This document shows, piece after piece, positions 55,934-64,000 of a stretch of DNA of 64,000 nucleotides. The DNA comes from Tidjanibacter sp. (GTDB lineage: Bacteria; Bacteroidota; Bacteroidia; Bacteroidales; Rikenellaceae), in contig JAFTUI010000005.1 in NCBI GenBank assembly GCA_017466345.1, positions 62,001 through 126,000 of the forward strand, written 5' to 3'. Each line of letters starts with the position of its first letter. Position 1 is the first letter of the stretch. The notes under the pieces are model-generated. The model did no database searches, was not told where the DNA came from, and saw only the letters and a program-made list of their open reading frames with translations. The translations under genes and the position numbers were made by a program.

Positions 55934-58900
55934 ATGCAGAACAAAGGTCTTATTAAATTCATTGCGATTGTTTTGGCAATTGCGTGTGCTTACCAACTTT
56001 CGTTCACTGTTGTTTCGGGCGTTGTGGAGAACAAGGCAGAGAAGTATGCTCAGGAGCAGGTTGCTGCCACTACCGTTACTCCCGCTATGCTCGAAAAAGC
56101 AGGTATGAGCGAACAGGCTTACCGCGAGTATATGCTCGTAAAGAAAGAGCAGCAGTATCTCGACAGCGTTAAGTCGAAACCCGTTTTCAACGTACTCGTG
56201 AAGAAATTTACCTATGCAGAGGTTAAGGAGAAAGAGTTGAATCTCGGTCTTGACCTTCGCGGTGGTATGAACGTGATGCTCGAAATTGCAGTAGAGGACG
56301 TAGTTGTGGCTCTCTCGAACGACTCGAAAGACCCCACCTTCCTCGCAGCAATCGAGGAGGCTAAGGTGGAGGCTAAGAACTCGCAGAGCGACTATATCAC
56401 TCTCTTTGCTAAGGCTTACGACCGCCTCTCGAATGGCGCACCCCTTTCGCTGATTTTCAACAATCAGATTATGAAAGACAAGGTGAACCTCAACAGCACC
56501 AATGACGAAGTGTTGAAAGTGTTGCGCGAGGAGTCGGAGAGCGCTATCGCAAACTCCTACAACGTGCTCCGCAGCCGTATCGACCGCTTTGGTGTGGCTC
56601 AGCCCAACATCCAGCGTTTGGAGAACTCGGGTCGTATCTTGGTAGAGCTTCCCGGTGTTAAGGAGCCCGAGCGTGTTCGTAAACTCTTGCAGGGTACCGC
56701 TTCGTTGGAGTTCTGGGCAACCTACGACAATGACGAGATTCTTCCCCAGTTGCAGAGGGTTAACAACGTACTCCGCAACCTTGGCGTAAATGGTGTTGAG
56801 GTTGAGGCTGAGAAAGCAGAGGCTTCGGAGGGCGACCTCGTGGCTGAGTTGGAGGGCGCAGAGGTGTCGGCAGAGGCAGAACTTGCAGCCTACAACAAGG
56901 CTAACCCCCTCTTCGCAAAACTTATGCCCGCTGTTGATGCAACAGGTCGCGCATACCGTGGTCCCGTTGTAGGTCACGCTATGAGCTACGATATGGAGAC
57001 TATTGACGAGTACCTCGCAATGCCTCAGGTTAAAGCCGTTCTCAATCCCGATGTTCGCTTTATGTGGAGCGCAAAATCGGTTGACGAGGCTGGCACTATA
57101 TACGAACTCTACGCCATCAAGGCTGACGGTCGTGACGGCAAGGCTCCTCTGGATGGCGGTTCGGTAGTTGACGCTTCGCCCCAGTATTCCGAGATGGGTG
57201 GTGCTGCCGAGGTTGATATGGTTATGAATACCAACGGCTCGAATGTTTGGGCTCGTATGACCAAGGCTAACATCGGCAAGAGCATCGCTATCGTTCTCGA
57301 TGGCGTGGTTTACTCGGCTCCTACCGTACAGAACGAGATTACCGGCGGTCGCTCGGCTATCACCGGTAACTTCACCATTACCGAGGCTACCGACTTGGCT
57401 AACGTGCTCAAATCGGGTAAACTTCCCGCTCCTGCTCGCATCATTCAGGACACTGTTGTAGGTCCTTCGCTCGGTGCTGAGAGTATCAACGCCTCGCTCA
57501 TCTCGTTCATCATCGCCTTCGTGCTCGTACTCGCTTATATGATTTTCTTCTATAAGGGTGCAGGTGTTGTTGCAAGCCTTGCTTTGGTTTGCAACGTATT
57601 CTTCCTCTTTGGTGTATTGGCATCGTTTGGTGCAGTACTTACCCTGCCCGGTATCGCAGGTATCGTGCTTACTCTGGGTATGGCTGTGGATGCTAACGTA
57701 ATTATCTACGAGCGCGTGAAGGAGGAACTCTGGGCTGGTAAAGGTCTTTCGGCAGCTATCACCGCAGGTTACAAGAACGCAATGAGCGCAATTATCGACT
57801 CGAACATCACCACCATCATCACCGGTATTGTTCTGTTCGTATTCGGTACAGGTCCCGTTCAGGGCTTTGCAACTACCCTTATCATCGGTATCATCACCTC
57901 GCTCTTCACCTCGCTCTTCTTCACTCGTATGATTTTCGAGGCTCGCGTGGCAAAGGGTAAGAATGTTACCTTCTCGAACAAACTCACCGACAAGTTCCTT
58001 GCTAACACCAAGATTAACTTCATCGGCATCCGTAAAGTATCCTACATCGTATCGGCTGCTTTGATTTTGGCTTCGGTTGTATCGCTTTCTACCCGTGGCT
58101 TGAACTATGGCGTTGATTTCTCGGGTGGTCGTACCTTCGTAGTACGCTTCGACCAGCCCGTTACCGCCGACCAGGTTCGCGAGGGCTTGCAGGTAGTCTT
58201 TGACGCTGCCGAGGGCGATGCAAGCGAGAAATCGTTTGAGGTTAAGCAGTTTGGCGATGACAGCCAGATGCGTATCGTAACCCAGTACCTCCACGCCGAC
58301 CAGAGCGATGACGCAACCGCTAAGGTTGAGAATCTGCTCTATGAGGGTGTTAAGGAGTTGTATACTACCGATATTACTCTCGATGAGTTCACTTCGACCG
58401 CTACCAACCCCAATGGTATCATCCAGGCAGATATGGTAGGTCCCAGCGTTGCAAGCGACATCACTCGTGGTGCATTCATCTCCGTATTCTTCGCACTCAT
58501 CGCCATCGGTCTTTATATCATCATCCGATTCAAGAAATGGCAGTGGGGTGCAGGTTCGGTTGTGGCTTTGGCACACGATGCGTTCCTCACAATGGGTATC
58601 TTCTCGCTCTTGCACGGTATCCTTCCCTTCAACTTGGAGGTAGACCAGTCGTTCATCGCAGCAATCCTTACCATTATCGGTTACTCGATTAACGATAAGG
58701 TGGTTATCTTCGACCGTATCCGCGAATTTACCACCCTCTATCCCAAACGCAACCTCAAAGAGACCATCAACGCAGCAGTTAATACCACTTTGGCCCGTAC
58801 CATCAACACATCGGGTACCACTTTGGTAACTCTGCTTTCGATCTTCCTCTTTGGTGGTGCCGTTATCCGCGGTTTCGTATTCGCACTGATGTTCGGTGTG

Positions 58901-59002
58901 ATTATCGGTACCCTTTCGTCCATCTTCATCGCTACTCCCGTTGCTTATGACCTTATGAGCCGCGCAGAGCGCAAAGAGAACAAGAAGGTGGCTGCTAAAT
59001 AG
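55934..59002 (+). CDS. secDF: Protein translocase SecDF fusion
   Basis: 1022 residues, SecD and SecF in one chain as usual in Bacteroidetes. SecD part: GLDLRGGMNVMLEI near residue 95 (D1), FGVAQPNIQRLENSGRILVELPGV, P1 head and six helices starting at ASLISFIIAFVLVLAYM. SecF part: RGLNYGVDFSGGRTFVVRF (D4) and IGYSINDKVVIFDRIRE (D5). It uses the proton gradient to pull proteins out of SecYEG. Complete; the 1045-residue antisense frame is a shadow. Confidence 0.98.
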   Translation: MQNKGLIKFIAIVLAIACAYQLSFTVVSGVVENKAEKYAQEQVAATTVTPAMLEKAGMSEQAYREYMLVKKEQQYLDSVKSKPVFNVLVKKFTYAEVKEKELNLGLDLRGGMNVMLEIAVEDVVVALSNDSKDPTFLAAIEEAKVEAKNSQSDYITLFAKAYDRLSNGAPLSLIFNNQIMKDKVNLNSTNDEVLKVLREESESAIANSYNVLRSRIDRFGVAQPNIQRLENSGRILVELPGVKEPERVRKLLQGTASLEFWATYDNDEILPQLQRVNNVLRNLGVNGVEVEAEKAEASEGDLVAELEGAEVSAEAELAAYNKANPLFAKLMPAVDATGRAYRGPVVGHAMSYDMETIDEYLAMPQVKAVLNPDVRFMWSAKSVDEAGTIYELYAIKADGRDGKAPLDGGSVVDASPQYSEMGGAAEVDMVMNTNGSNVWARMTKANIGKSIAIVLDGVVYSAPTVQNEITGGRSAITGNFTITEATDLANVLKSGKLPAPARIIQDTVVGPSLGAESINASLISFIIAFVLVLAYMIFFYKGAGVVASLALVCNVFFLFGVLASFGAVLTLPGIAGIVLTLGMAVDANVIIYERVKEELWAGKGLSAAITAGYKNAMSAIIDSNITTIITGIVLFVFGTGPVQGFATTLIIGIITSLFTSLFFTRMIFEARVAKGKNVTFSNKLTDKFLANTKINFIGIRKVSYIVSAALILASVVSLSTRGLNYGVDFSGGRTFVVRFDQPVTADQVREGLQVVFDAAEGDASEKSFEVKQFGDDSQMRIVTQYLHADQSDDATAKVENLLYEGVKELYTTDITLDEFTSTATNPNGIIQADMVGPSVASDITRGAFISVFFALIAIGLYIIIRFKKWQWGAGSVVALAHDAFLTMGIFSLLHGILPFNLEVDQSFIAAILTIIGYSINDKVVIFDRIREFTTLYPKRNLKETINAAVNTTLARTINTSGTTLVTLLSIFLFGGAVIRGFVFALMFGVIIGTLSSIFIATPVAYDLMSRAERKENKKVAAK

Positions 59003-59033
59003 TGGCTTGTAGCAAACCTTAGATAAGTTTCGC

Positions 59034-59073
59034 GAGGGGATGAGGATTGTTAAAATCCTCATCCTCTCTTTTT
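59034..59073 (+). terminator. Terminator of secDF
   Basis: 15-bp stem GAGGGGATGAGGATT/AATCCTCATCCTCTC (one G-U pair), loop GTTAA, followed by TTTTTG. Confidence 0.9.
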
Positions 59074-59109
59074 GTAAGTGTGCCTTGTGGGCGATTAGGT
59101 CGTTGCACG

Positions 59110-59185
59110 GCGAGTAAGTGAGTGCCGAGGTAGTTTGTTCACTATGCCGAGCGAGAGCATTTTAGACAAAACTTTGTTTTGTCAA
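59110..59185 (+). repeat. R1 repeat copy 7, diverged
   Basis: Keeps CCGAGCGAGAGCATTTTAGA and hairpin GACAAAAC-TTT-GTTTTGTC. Left part diverged. The loop TTTG forms the -33 box of the next gene. Confidence 0.75.
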
Positions 59186-59203
59186 CTATAATAGGTATCT
59201 TTG
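59173..59203 (+). promoter_or_regulatory. Promoter of the GH2 gene
   Basis: TTTG (59173-59176), 19 bp, TATCTTTG (59196-59203), 22 bp above the start; the -33 box is in the R1 hairpin. Confidence 0.8.
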
Positions 59204-59224
59204 TGCAATAGAGCACTATGTAAG

Positions 59225-61252
59225 ATGAAAAAGGCGTTTTTTAGACTCATATTGGTAGCAGTGGTGGCGGTGTGCGGAGCGCAGAGTCTTGCGGCACGCG
59301 AAGTGTATAGCCTCAACCGCGACTGGAAATTCTTTACCTACTCCGAGGACAACTCCTCGATAGTAAACCTACCCCACCAATGGAACTCGGACGCACTTGG
59401 CGGACGTAGGGACTACTATCGTGGTACGGGCAACTATCTGCGCTATGTAGACTTTCGCCCCGAATGGAAGGGTAAGCGCATCTATCTGCGTTTTGGAGCT
59501 GCCAACCTTGTTACAGACCTGCTGATAAATGGTCGCTATGTGGGACGTCACGAGGGCGGTAGCAGTGCCTTTACGTTCGAGATTACGGACTTTGTGAACT
59601 TCAACGGCAGGGATTTGCTGTGGGTTATTGTAGGTAACGTAAGCCAAAGCGAGGTTATGCCTACTGCGGGCAATGAGATTTGCTATGGCGGACTATTCCG
59701 TGGGGCGCAGATAATCGTTGAGGAACCAACACACATAGCCCTCGACCACTTCTCCTCAAATGGCGTATATATACATAATAAAAAGGTATCTGCCGAGAGT
59801 GTGAATGGCGAGGTGGAGGTGCGCCTCAGTGCTCTTGCGGCCCAGAGTGCTTCGCTCTTGCTTTCTATTAGCGACCAAGAGGGCAAGGAGGTCTTCTCCA
59901 CAACCCAGAAGGTGCGCACCACAAAGGGCTCAACAGCCACCTTCGTACCCTTCGAGATTGACAATCCCACACTCTGGAACGGCACCCACAATCCCGCACT
60001 CTACACCTTCAACCTAAACCTCAGCGTTGGTGGCAATGTGTGTGACGAGGTGACGGTGCAGAGTGGTTTCCGTACCTATCAGATAACCTCCGATGGCTTT
60101 GTGCTCAATGGCGAGAAGTACCCCATTAGGGGTGTGCTCTTGCGCCGCGACAGGGCACTGAGTGGTATGGCGGTGTCGGAGCGCGAGATATTGGAGGATG
60201 TGGAGTTTGCCTGCGAGATGGGAGCCAATGCCATTCGTGTGGTGGGTGGCTCGCACCATCCTGCATTCTACCGCATCTGCAACAACCTCGGCATACTCGT
60301 CATCAACGACCTGCCTCTGATGGGCGCAACAACGCTCAATGGCAAAGGCTTTTTCGACACCCCCGCTTTCCGCGAAAATGGCAAAGAGCAGTTGCAGGAG
60401 ATGATTTACCAGAACTACAACCATCCCTCGGTCATTGCGTGGAACCTCTTTTCGGAACTCGAAACACGAGGCGAAAACCCAGCAGACTACATTCGAGAAC
60501 TACACTCGCTCTCCAAGCGACTCGACCCCAACCGCTTCACTTCGGGTTGGAGCAATCAGGATGGCGAGATAAATTTTGTCACTGATCTTATTGTGTGGAG
60601 CCACTCGTTTGGCTGGATGGAGGGGCTGCCAAGCGACATTGCCGTATGGCAAGAACAACTCCACTCGGTACCCGAGTGGGATGCACTGCACTCGGCTGTG
60701 AGCTACAAGTGTGGTGGCAACATCTTCCACCAAAGCGGAGTGCTCGAAAAACCGCTCTCTTCGAGCAATTGGCATCCCGAGAGGTGGCAGACACACTTCC
60801 ACGAGAGCTACCTCGCAGCACTCGAAAGCGACAATTCGATGTGGGGCATCTTTGTCGATGGGCTCTTCGACTACGCCTCGGTGGATACACACCGCTCGGC
60901 AGGCGGAGTGTGTGATATGGGTGTGGTGAGTTTCAACCGCCAAGTACGCAAAGACGCCTTCTATCTCTACAAGGCTCGCTGGAACACCTCGGACGACTTC
61001 CTTCACATCGTAGAGAGTCGTTGGGCTCGCCGTGCGGACCGTCAGCAAACCATCAAGGTCTTTACCAACCTCCCCGAGGTGGAACTCTCCGTAAATGGCG
61101 TATTCCTCGGCTCGAAGGAGGTTGTGGATGGTATAGTGGCGTGGCAGGATGTTGAGATGGAGTATGGCACCAACACCATAGAGGTAACATCGCGTGGTCT
61201 TACCGACCGCATAAGCATAGAGATACCCCAGAGTTACTCGGCAGATTTGTAG
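59225..61252 (+). CDS. GH2-family protein, likely catalytically altered
   Basis: 675 residues from ATG 59225, which gives the signal peptide MKKAFFRLILVAVVAVCGAQSLA; the frame start 24 bp upstream overlaps the -7 box. Sugar-binding jelly roll, immunoglobulin-like and TIM-barrel domains of GH2 are recognisable (GTGNYLRYVDF, PIRGVLLRRDRAL, WGIFVDGLFDYAS). The acid/base motif is FSE (Glu411) instead of NE, and the nucleophile region reads VSYKCGG (493-498) where ISEYGAG is usual, so the nucleophilic Glu seems missing. Single gene, no SusC/D pair. Confidence 0.85.
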   Translation: MKKAFFRLILVAVVAVCGAQSLAAREVYSLNRDWKFFTYSEDNSSIVNLPHQWNSDALGGRRDYYRGTGNYLRYVDFRPEWKGKRIYLRFGAANLVTDLLINGRYVGRHEGGSSAFTFEITDFVNFNGRDLLWVIVGNVSQSEVMPTAGNEICYGGLFRGAQIIVEEPTHIALDHFSSNGVYIHNKKVSAESVNGEVEVRLSALAAQSASLLLSISDQEGKEVFSTTQKVRTTKGSTATFVPFEIDNPTLWNGTHNPALYTFNLNLSVGGNVCDEVTVQSGFRTYQITSDGFVLNGEKYPIRGVLLRRDRALSGMAVSEREILEDVEFACEMGANAIRVVGGSHHPAFYRICNNLGILVINDLPLMGATTLNGKGFFDTPAFRENGKEQLQEMIYQNYNHPSVIAWNLFSELETRGENPADYIRELHSLSKRLDPNRFTSGWSNQDGEINFVTDLIVWSHSFGWMEGLPSDIAVWQEQLHSVPEWDALHSAVSYKCGGNIFHQSGVLEKPLSSSNWHPERWQTHFHESYLAALESDNSMWGIFVDGLFDYASVDTHRSAGGVCDMGVVSFNRQVRKDAFYLYKARWNTSDDFLHIVESRWARRADRQQTIKVFTNLPEVELSVNGVFLGSKEVVDGIVAWQDVEMEYGTNTIEVTSRGLTDRISIEIPQSYSADL

Positions 61253-61273
61253 CCCCCCCTGTGTGGACAAAAT

Positions 61274-61306
61274 AACGGGCGCAGAGGATAGTTCTCTGCG
61301 CCCGTT
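61274..61306. terminator. Bidirectional terminator between GH2 and fabZ
   Basis: 13-bp stem AACGGGCGCAGAG/CTCTGCGCCCGTT with loop GATAGTT; on the minus strand followed by ATTTTG. Confidence 0.7.
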
Positions 61307-61326
61307 GTGTGTTATGTGTCGAAACC

Positions 61327-61749
61327 CTACGCTACACTATCGACCAGCGCAAACGACAAATCGCCTTTGCAGCAGAGTTTATCCTCCACCCTCAATTCGG
61401 CACTGCAAAAGACCAACACCCCACGCCTATTGGTCAGCGTGGCAGTTACCTCGCAGAGGTCGCCGGGGCGCACAGGATGCTTGAAGCGCACATTGTTGAT
61501 GCCCGTATAGAGCGTGGTCTTACCTATAATATCATCGCCCAGCAGCAAACCGCAACTCTGCGCCATAATCTCGCACAGAATAACCCCGGGGACTATCGGG
61601 TTGCCCTCGAAGTGCCCACGACAGAAAAACTCATCCTCGCGGATGCGGTATTTGGCGTGGCATACACCCTGCTCGTCAATCTCTGCCTCGTCCACGAGCA
61701 ACATCGGCTCGCGCTGAGGTAGGTATTTTTTCAGCTCCTCGCGGTTCAT
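61327..61749 (-). CDS. fabZ: 3-hydroxyacyl-ACP dehydratase, FabZ-like
   Basis: 140 residues, hot-dog fold. The catalytic His and Glu are in FCRGHFEGNPIVPGVILCEIMAQ. N-terminal LKKYLPQREPMLLVDEAEI is FabZ-like. Starts 3 bp after fabK, so the two fatty-acid genes are coupled. Could supply the FabZ function missing from lpxC here, though a second fabZ elsewhere is possible. Confidence 0.9.
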   Translation of the reverse strand: MNREELKKYLPQREPMLLVDEAEIDEQGVCHAKYRIREDEFFCRGHFEGNPIVPGVILCEIMAQSCGLLLGDDIIGKTTLYTGINNVRFKHPVRPGDLCEVTATLTNRRGVLVFCSAELRVEDKLCCKGDLSFALVDSVA

Positions 61750-61752
61750 ATA

Positions 61753-62700
61753 CTACTCGATATTATTTGCCACAAACTCTCTAATAACCCTCTCGGCACT
61801 GAGGATGAGGTCCTCGACAATAGCCCGAGCAGGCTCCGCCTTGCGCACCAAACCGGCGCACTCGCCAGCCATATAACTACCATACTCATCGCCCTCCTGC
61901 ACTGCCTTCCTCAACGAGCCCGTACCAAAGGCGAGCACCTCTTCGGGATTGGTGTTGGGATCGCTCTCCATCTTGGCAAACTCGCGCGAAAAGGGGGTTT
62001 TCAGCGAGCGCACAGGGTGTCCGAGAGTCTTACCCGTAACGGTTGTGGAGATGTCGGTGGCTTTGAGTATGCGCTCCTTGTAGGTGGGGTGCACGTTGCA
62101 CTCATCGGCAACCAAAAAGCGTGTGCCTACCTGCACACCCTCGGCACCGAGCATAAAGGCTGCGGCTGCACCCCTGCCGTCGGCAATACCGCCAGCCGCA
62201 ATGACCGGAATATCCACCGCATCGACCACTTGGGGGATGAGAGGCAGCGTATGCAACTCGCCAACGTGACCGCCCGACTCGGCACCCTCGGCAACAATAG
62301 CATCGGCACCCGCCCTCTGCATCTTCAAAGCCAGAGCCACCGAAGCCACAACGGGTATAACCTTGATGCCTGCTGCCTTCCAAGCCTCCATATACTTCAC
62401 GGGCGAGCCTGCACCCGTAGTGACAATCCTTACGCCCTCCTCGATAATCATCTGAGCCACCTCGCCTGCGTTGGGCGACTGCAACATAATGTTCACGCCG
62501 AAGGGTTTATTGGTCAGTTCTTTACACTTCCTAATTTCGGCTCTTACAGCCTCCGTTCCGGCATTGATGGACGAGATGAGTCCAAGTCCGCCGGCGTTGG
62601 ATACGGCAGCCGCCAGAGAGGCGTCAGCCACCCACGCCATACCGCCCTGAATGACGGGATACTCTATGCCGAGCATCTGGCAAATTCTACTCTTAATCAT
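61753..62700 (-). CDS. fabK: Enoyl-ACP reductase II (FabK-like) / nitronate monooxygenase family
   Basis: 315 residues, FMN-binding TIM barrel. GIEYPVIQGGMAWVAD, NAGGLGLISS, VAEGAESGGHVGE (FMN/catalytic region), VIAAGGIADGRGAAAAFMLGAEGVQVGTRF are the family marks. NMO and FabK share these, but adjacency to FabZ favours FabK, the last step of the elongation cycle. -7 box TAAATTTG at 62754-62761 (minus). Confidence 0.9.
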   Translation of the reverse strand: MIKSRICQMLGIEYPVIQGGMAWVADASLAAAVSNAGGLGLISSINAGTEAVRAEIRKCKELTNKPFGVNIMLQSPNAGEVAQMIIEEGVRIVTTGAGSPVKYMEAWKAAGIKVIPVVASVALALKMQRAGADAIVAEGAESGGHVGELHTLPLIPQVVDAVDIPVIAAGGIADGRGAAAAFMLGAEGVQVGTRFLVADECNVHPTYKERILKATDISTTVTGKTLGHPVRSLKTPFSREFAKMESDPNTNPEEVLAFGTGSLRKAVQEGDEYGSYMAGECAGLVRKAEPARAIVEDLILSAERVIREFVANNIE

Positions 62701-62768
62701 AGGCTCAAATCTTTTTGTATGTTGTGTGCCTTATATGTACAATTTCACGACCACAAATTTAGTATATT

Positions 62769-62799
62769 TTTGCAAAAGCGAAAAATTGCGTTACCTTTG
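62769..62799 (+). promoter_or_regulatory. Promoter of tRNA-Ser (TGA)
   Basis: TTTG (62769-62772), 19 bp, TACCTTTG (62792-62799); 12 bp above the tRNA. Confidence 0.8.
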
Positions 62800-62810
62800 C
62801 ACCATCAATA

Positions 62811-63088
<278 letters not shown>

Positions 63089-63210
63089 GCTACGCTGCCA
63101 AAATTGGAGCCAACAACTGATTTTGTCGGTTTGCAAGGACGCCCGCGGCAGCGAAGGGATGGACAAGCGTAGCGCAGTCAATCCCGCAGACACCATTGCA
63201 AACCTCTTTT

Positions 63211-63225
63211 GCGGAGAGAGAGGGA
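63211..63225 (-). repeat. Inverted fragment of a tRNA-Ser 3' end in the spacer
   Basis: GCGGAGAGAGAGGGA, the complement of the tRNA 3' end, followed by an inverted piece AAGGGTATCGA of the tRNA-Ser(GGA) variable arm. Confidence 0.6.
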
Positions 63226-63359
63226 TAAACAAGGGTATCGAAGTTATTCTCCACGTTACTGTGGACGGGGCATCCATCGTTGGTCGTTTGCGACCAACAA
63301 CCAAGTCCCCCTTTGCCAAAGGGGGATTTAGGGGGAATGTAAGAATAGATGGGATTTTT

Positions 63360-63380
63360 AATCCCTCTCTCTTCGCCCCG
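63360..63380 (+). repeat. Direct fragment of a tRNA-Ser 3' end in the spacer
   Basis: AATCCCTCTCTCTTCGCCCC, one base different from the 3' end of tRNA-Ser(TGA) and its flank. Near it is the common CCCCCTTT-GCC-AAAGGGGG palindrome (63307). Confidence 0.65.
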
Positions 63381-63397
63381 AGCGATTAAGGAGAAGG

Positions 63398-63614
63398 AGG
63401 GATTACTGCGCCGCCTGGGGCGGCTTGTGATCCCTCCTTCCCCTTAATGCTCAAAGATTTTTTCGACAGCGCCCCTACGGGGCTAACTTTTTTTATGCGT
63501 CAACCGCTTTTATGAGCAAGCTCCCAAGCGGTTGGCGCATAAAAAAACGACTACCCAATTGGGTAGTCGCTGTCGAAAAAATCTTCGGGGCGGAGAGAGA
63601 GGGATTCGAACCCT
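63398..63614 (-). repeat. Right arm of the tRNA-Ser inverted repeat
   Basis: Mirror of the left arm with a few paired and unpaired changes (for example AATC to AATT in the first loop). It provides the terminator for tRNA-Ser(GGA). Confidence 0.85.
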
Positions 63615-63678
63615 CGATACCCTTTTGAGGTATACGCACTTTCCAGGCGCGCTCCTTAAACCACTCGGTCACCTCTCC
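63591..63678 (-). tRNA. tRNA-Ser (GGA)
   Basis: 88 nt class II. On the minus strand acceptor GGAGAGG/TCTCTCC (last pair G-U), anticodon loop CTGGAAA gives GGA, long variable arm, T-arm GGGTTCGAATCCC. Faces tRNA-Ser(TGA). Confidence 0.96.
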
Positions 63679-63819
63679 TTTTATATGTCATCACGCCTCA
63701 TTGGGCGCGAAAGCGGGCGCAAGATAAGAATAATTTTTGGTTTTCAGCTACTATTGGCGTTTTTTTATTTCTCGCACCCCATTCCACACCCATAGGTATT
63801 AAAAAAGACACCTGAGTTT

Positions 63820-63853
63820 TTATAGGGCGTATAAGGCTTATAGGGCATATAGG
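63820..63853 (+). repeat. 9-bp word array
   Basis: TTTATAGGG, CGTATAAGG, CTTATAGGG, CATATAGG, without a recognisable R4 core. Rest of 63679-63854 shows nothing else. Confidence 0.6.
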
Positions 63854-63854
63854 C

Positions 63855-63960
63855 GACAGACCTCTCCCGCCTTCGGCACCCTCCCCTAACTTAGGGGAGG
63901 GTTAAGTGTATTGCTCCCCTAAGTTAGGGGAGTTGTCGCAAAGCGACTGAGGGGTCTGTC
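63855..63960 (+). repeat. R2 repeat, full form with terminal inverted repeats
   Basis: Bounded by GACAGACC (63855) and GGTCTGTC (63960). Two CCCCTAA/TTAGGGG palindromes inside (63891 and 63915 regions) and TCGC-AAA-GCGA. Suggests the other copies are partial. Confidence 0.75.
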
Positions 63961-64000
63961 CGACACACGCCCCCACTCTTCGCGCACCCCCTCTAACTTA

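Noticed and set aside
55925-59062. 1045-codon open frame antisense to secDF
   Set aside because: Shadow of secDF; no start context or domain.

Overview
The window is a chromosomal segment of a Bacteroidales bacterium. The evidence is a PorX-type response regulator with a PglZ domain, a fused SecDF, the glycine-lipid acyltransferase pair, the Bacteroidetes rhamnose gene order (kinase, isomerase, permease, aldolase with a divergent AraC regulator), and promoters of the TTTG-N19-TAnnTTTG type instead of sigma70 boxes. An Alistipes/Rikenellaceae-like source is a guess from style only. Almost all of it is core genome: no rRNA, CRISPR array, transposase, integrase or phage gene is visible.

Layout. 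1-9.4 kb: the 3' part of a CotH-like gene, a GH3 lipoprotein behind an AraC regulator, and the divergent rhaB-rhaA-rhaT-rhaD operon. 9.4-10.3 kb: a secreted Sel1/MORN protein. 10.5-24.1 kb: the translation/transcription cluster tRNA-Thr, tRNA-Tyr, tRNA-Gly, tuf, tRNA-Trp, secE, nusG, rplK, rplA, rplJ, rplL, rpoB, rpoC. 24.1-28 kb: a structured tandem repeat after rpoC, a YhhN membrane protein, a TlpA-like thioredoxin lipoprotein, pepE and yraN. 28-34 kb: acpP, fabF, rnc and radC, then prfB with a radical SAM gene, and a lipocalin. 34-37 kb: lpxC and lpxA, divergent from a TonB-like protein. 37.4-41.5 kb: a tight cluster of Na+/K+:H+ antiporter, MscS channel, SLOG protein and CpsB-like phosphatase. 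42-51 kb (mostly minus strand): arginine deiminase, YgjP-like metalloprotease, RlmB, PorX, GlsB, GlsA, a TrmH-family methyltransferase, RsgA and CvpA. 51.3-55.5 kb: a thiamine salvage operon (thiM, thiE-tenA fusion, thiL, thiD) under a TPP riboswitch with its own promoter and terminator. 55.9-62.7 kb: secDF, a GH2 protein with an eroded active site, then fabK and fabZ. 62.8-63.7 kb: two tRNA-Ser genes facing each other across a large inverted repeat.

The unusual material lies between genes. At least five families of structured or reiterated repeats recur. R1 is an 85-90 bp multi-hairpin module in seven copies. R2 is a GACAGACC-bounded module around a CCCCTAA-C-TTAGGGG palindrome. R3 is a 180-285 bp element in three copies with an outer stem closing three hairpins, one of which shows a compensatory base-pair change. 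R4 is a conserved core (GTCAATAGTCCTAAG) followed by arrays of 9-bp words that differ at every locus. R5 is reiteration of the heptamer GAATTGA, which runs over the stop codons of several genes. A 202-bp tandem repeat with covarying hairpins follows rpoC. The tRNA-Ser inverted repeat has the same outer-stem-plus-three-hairpins plan as R3. These families, and one case where a repeat hairpin supplies the -33 box of a gene promoter, are the best candidates for something not yet described.
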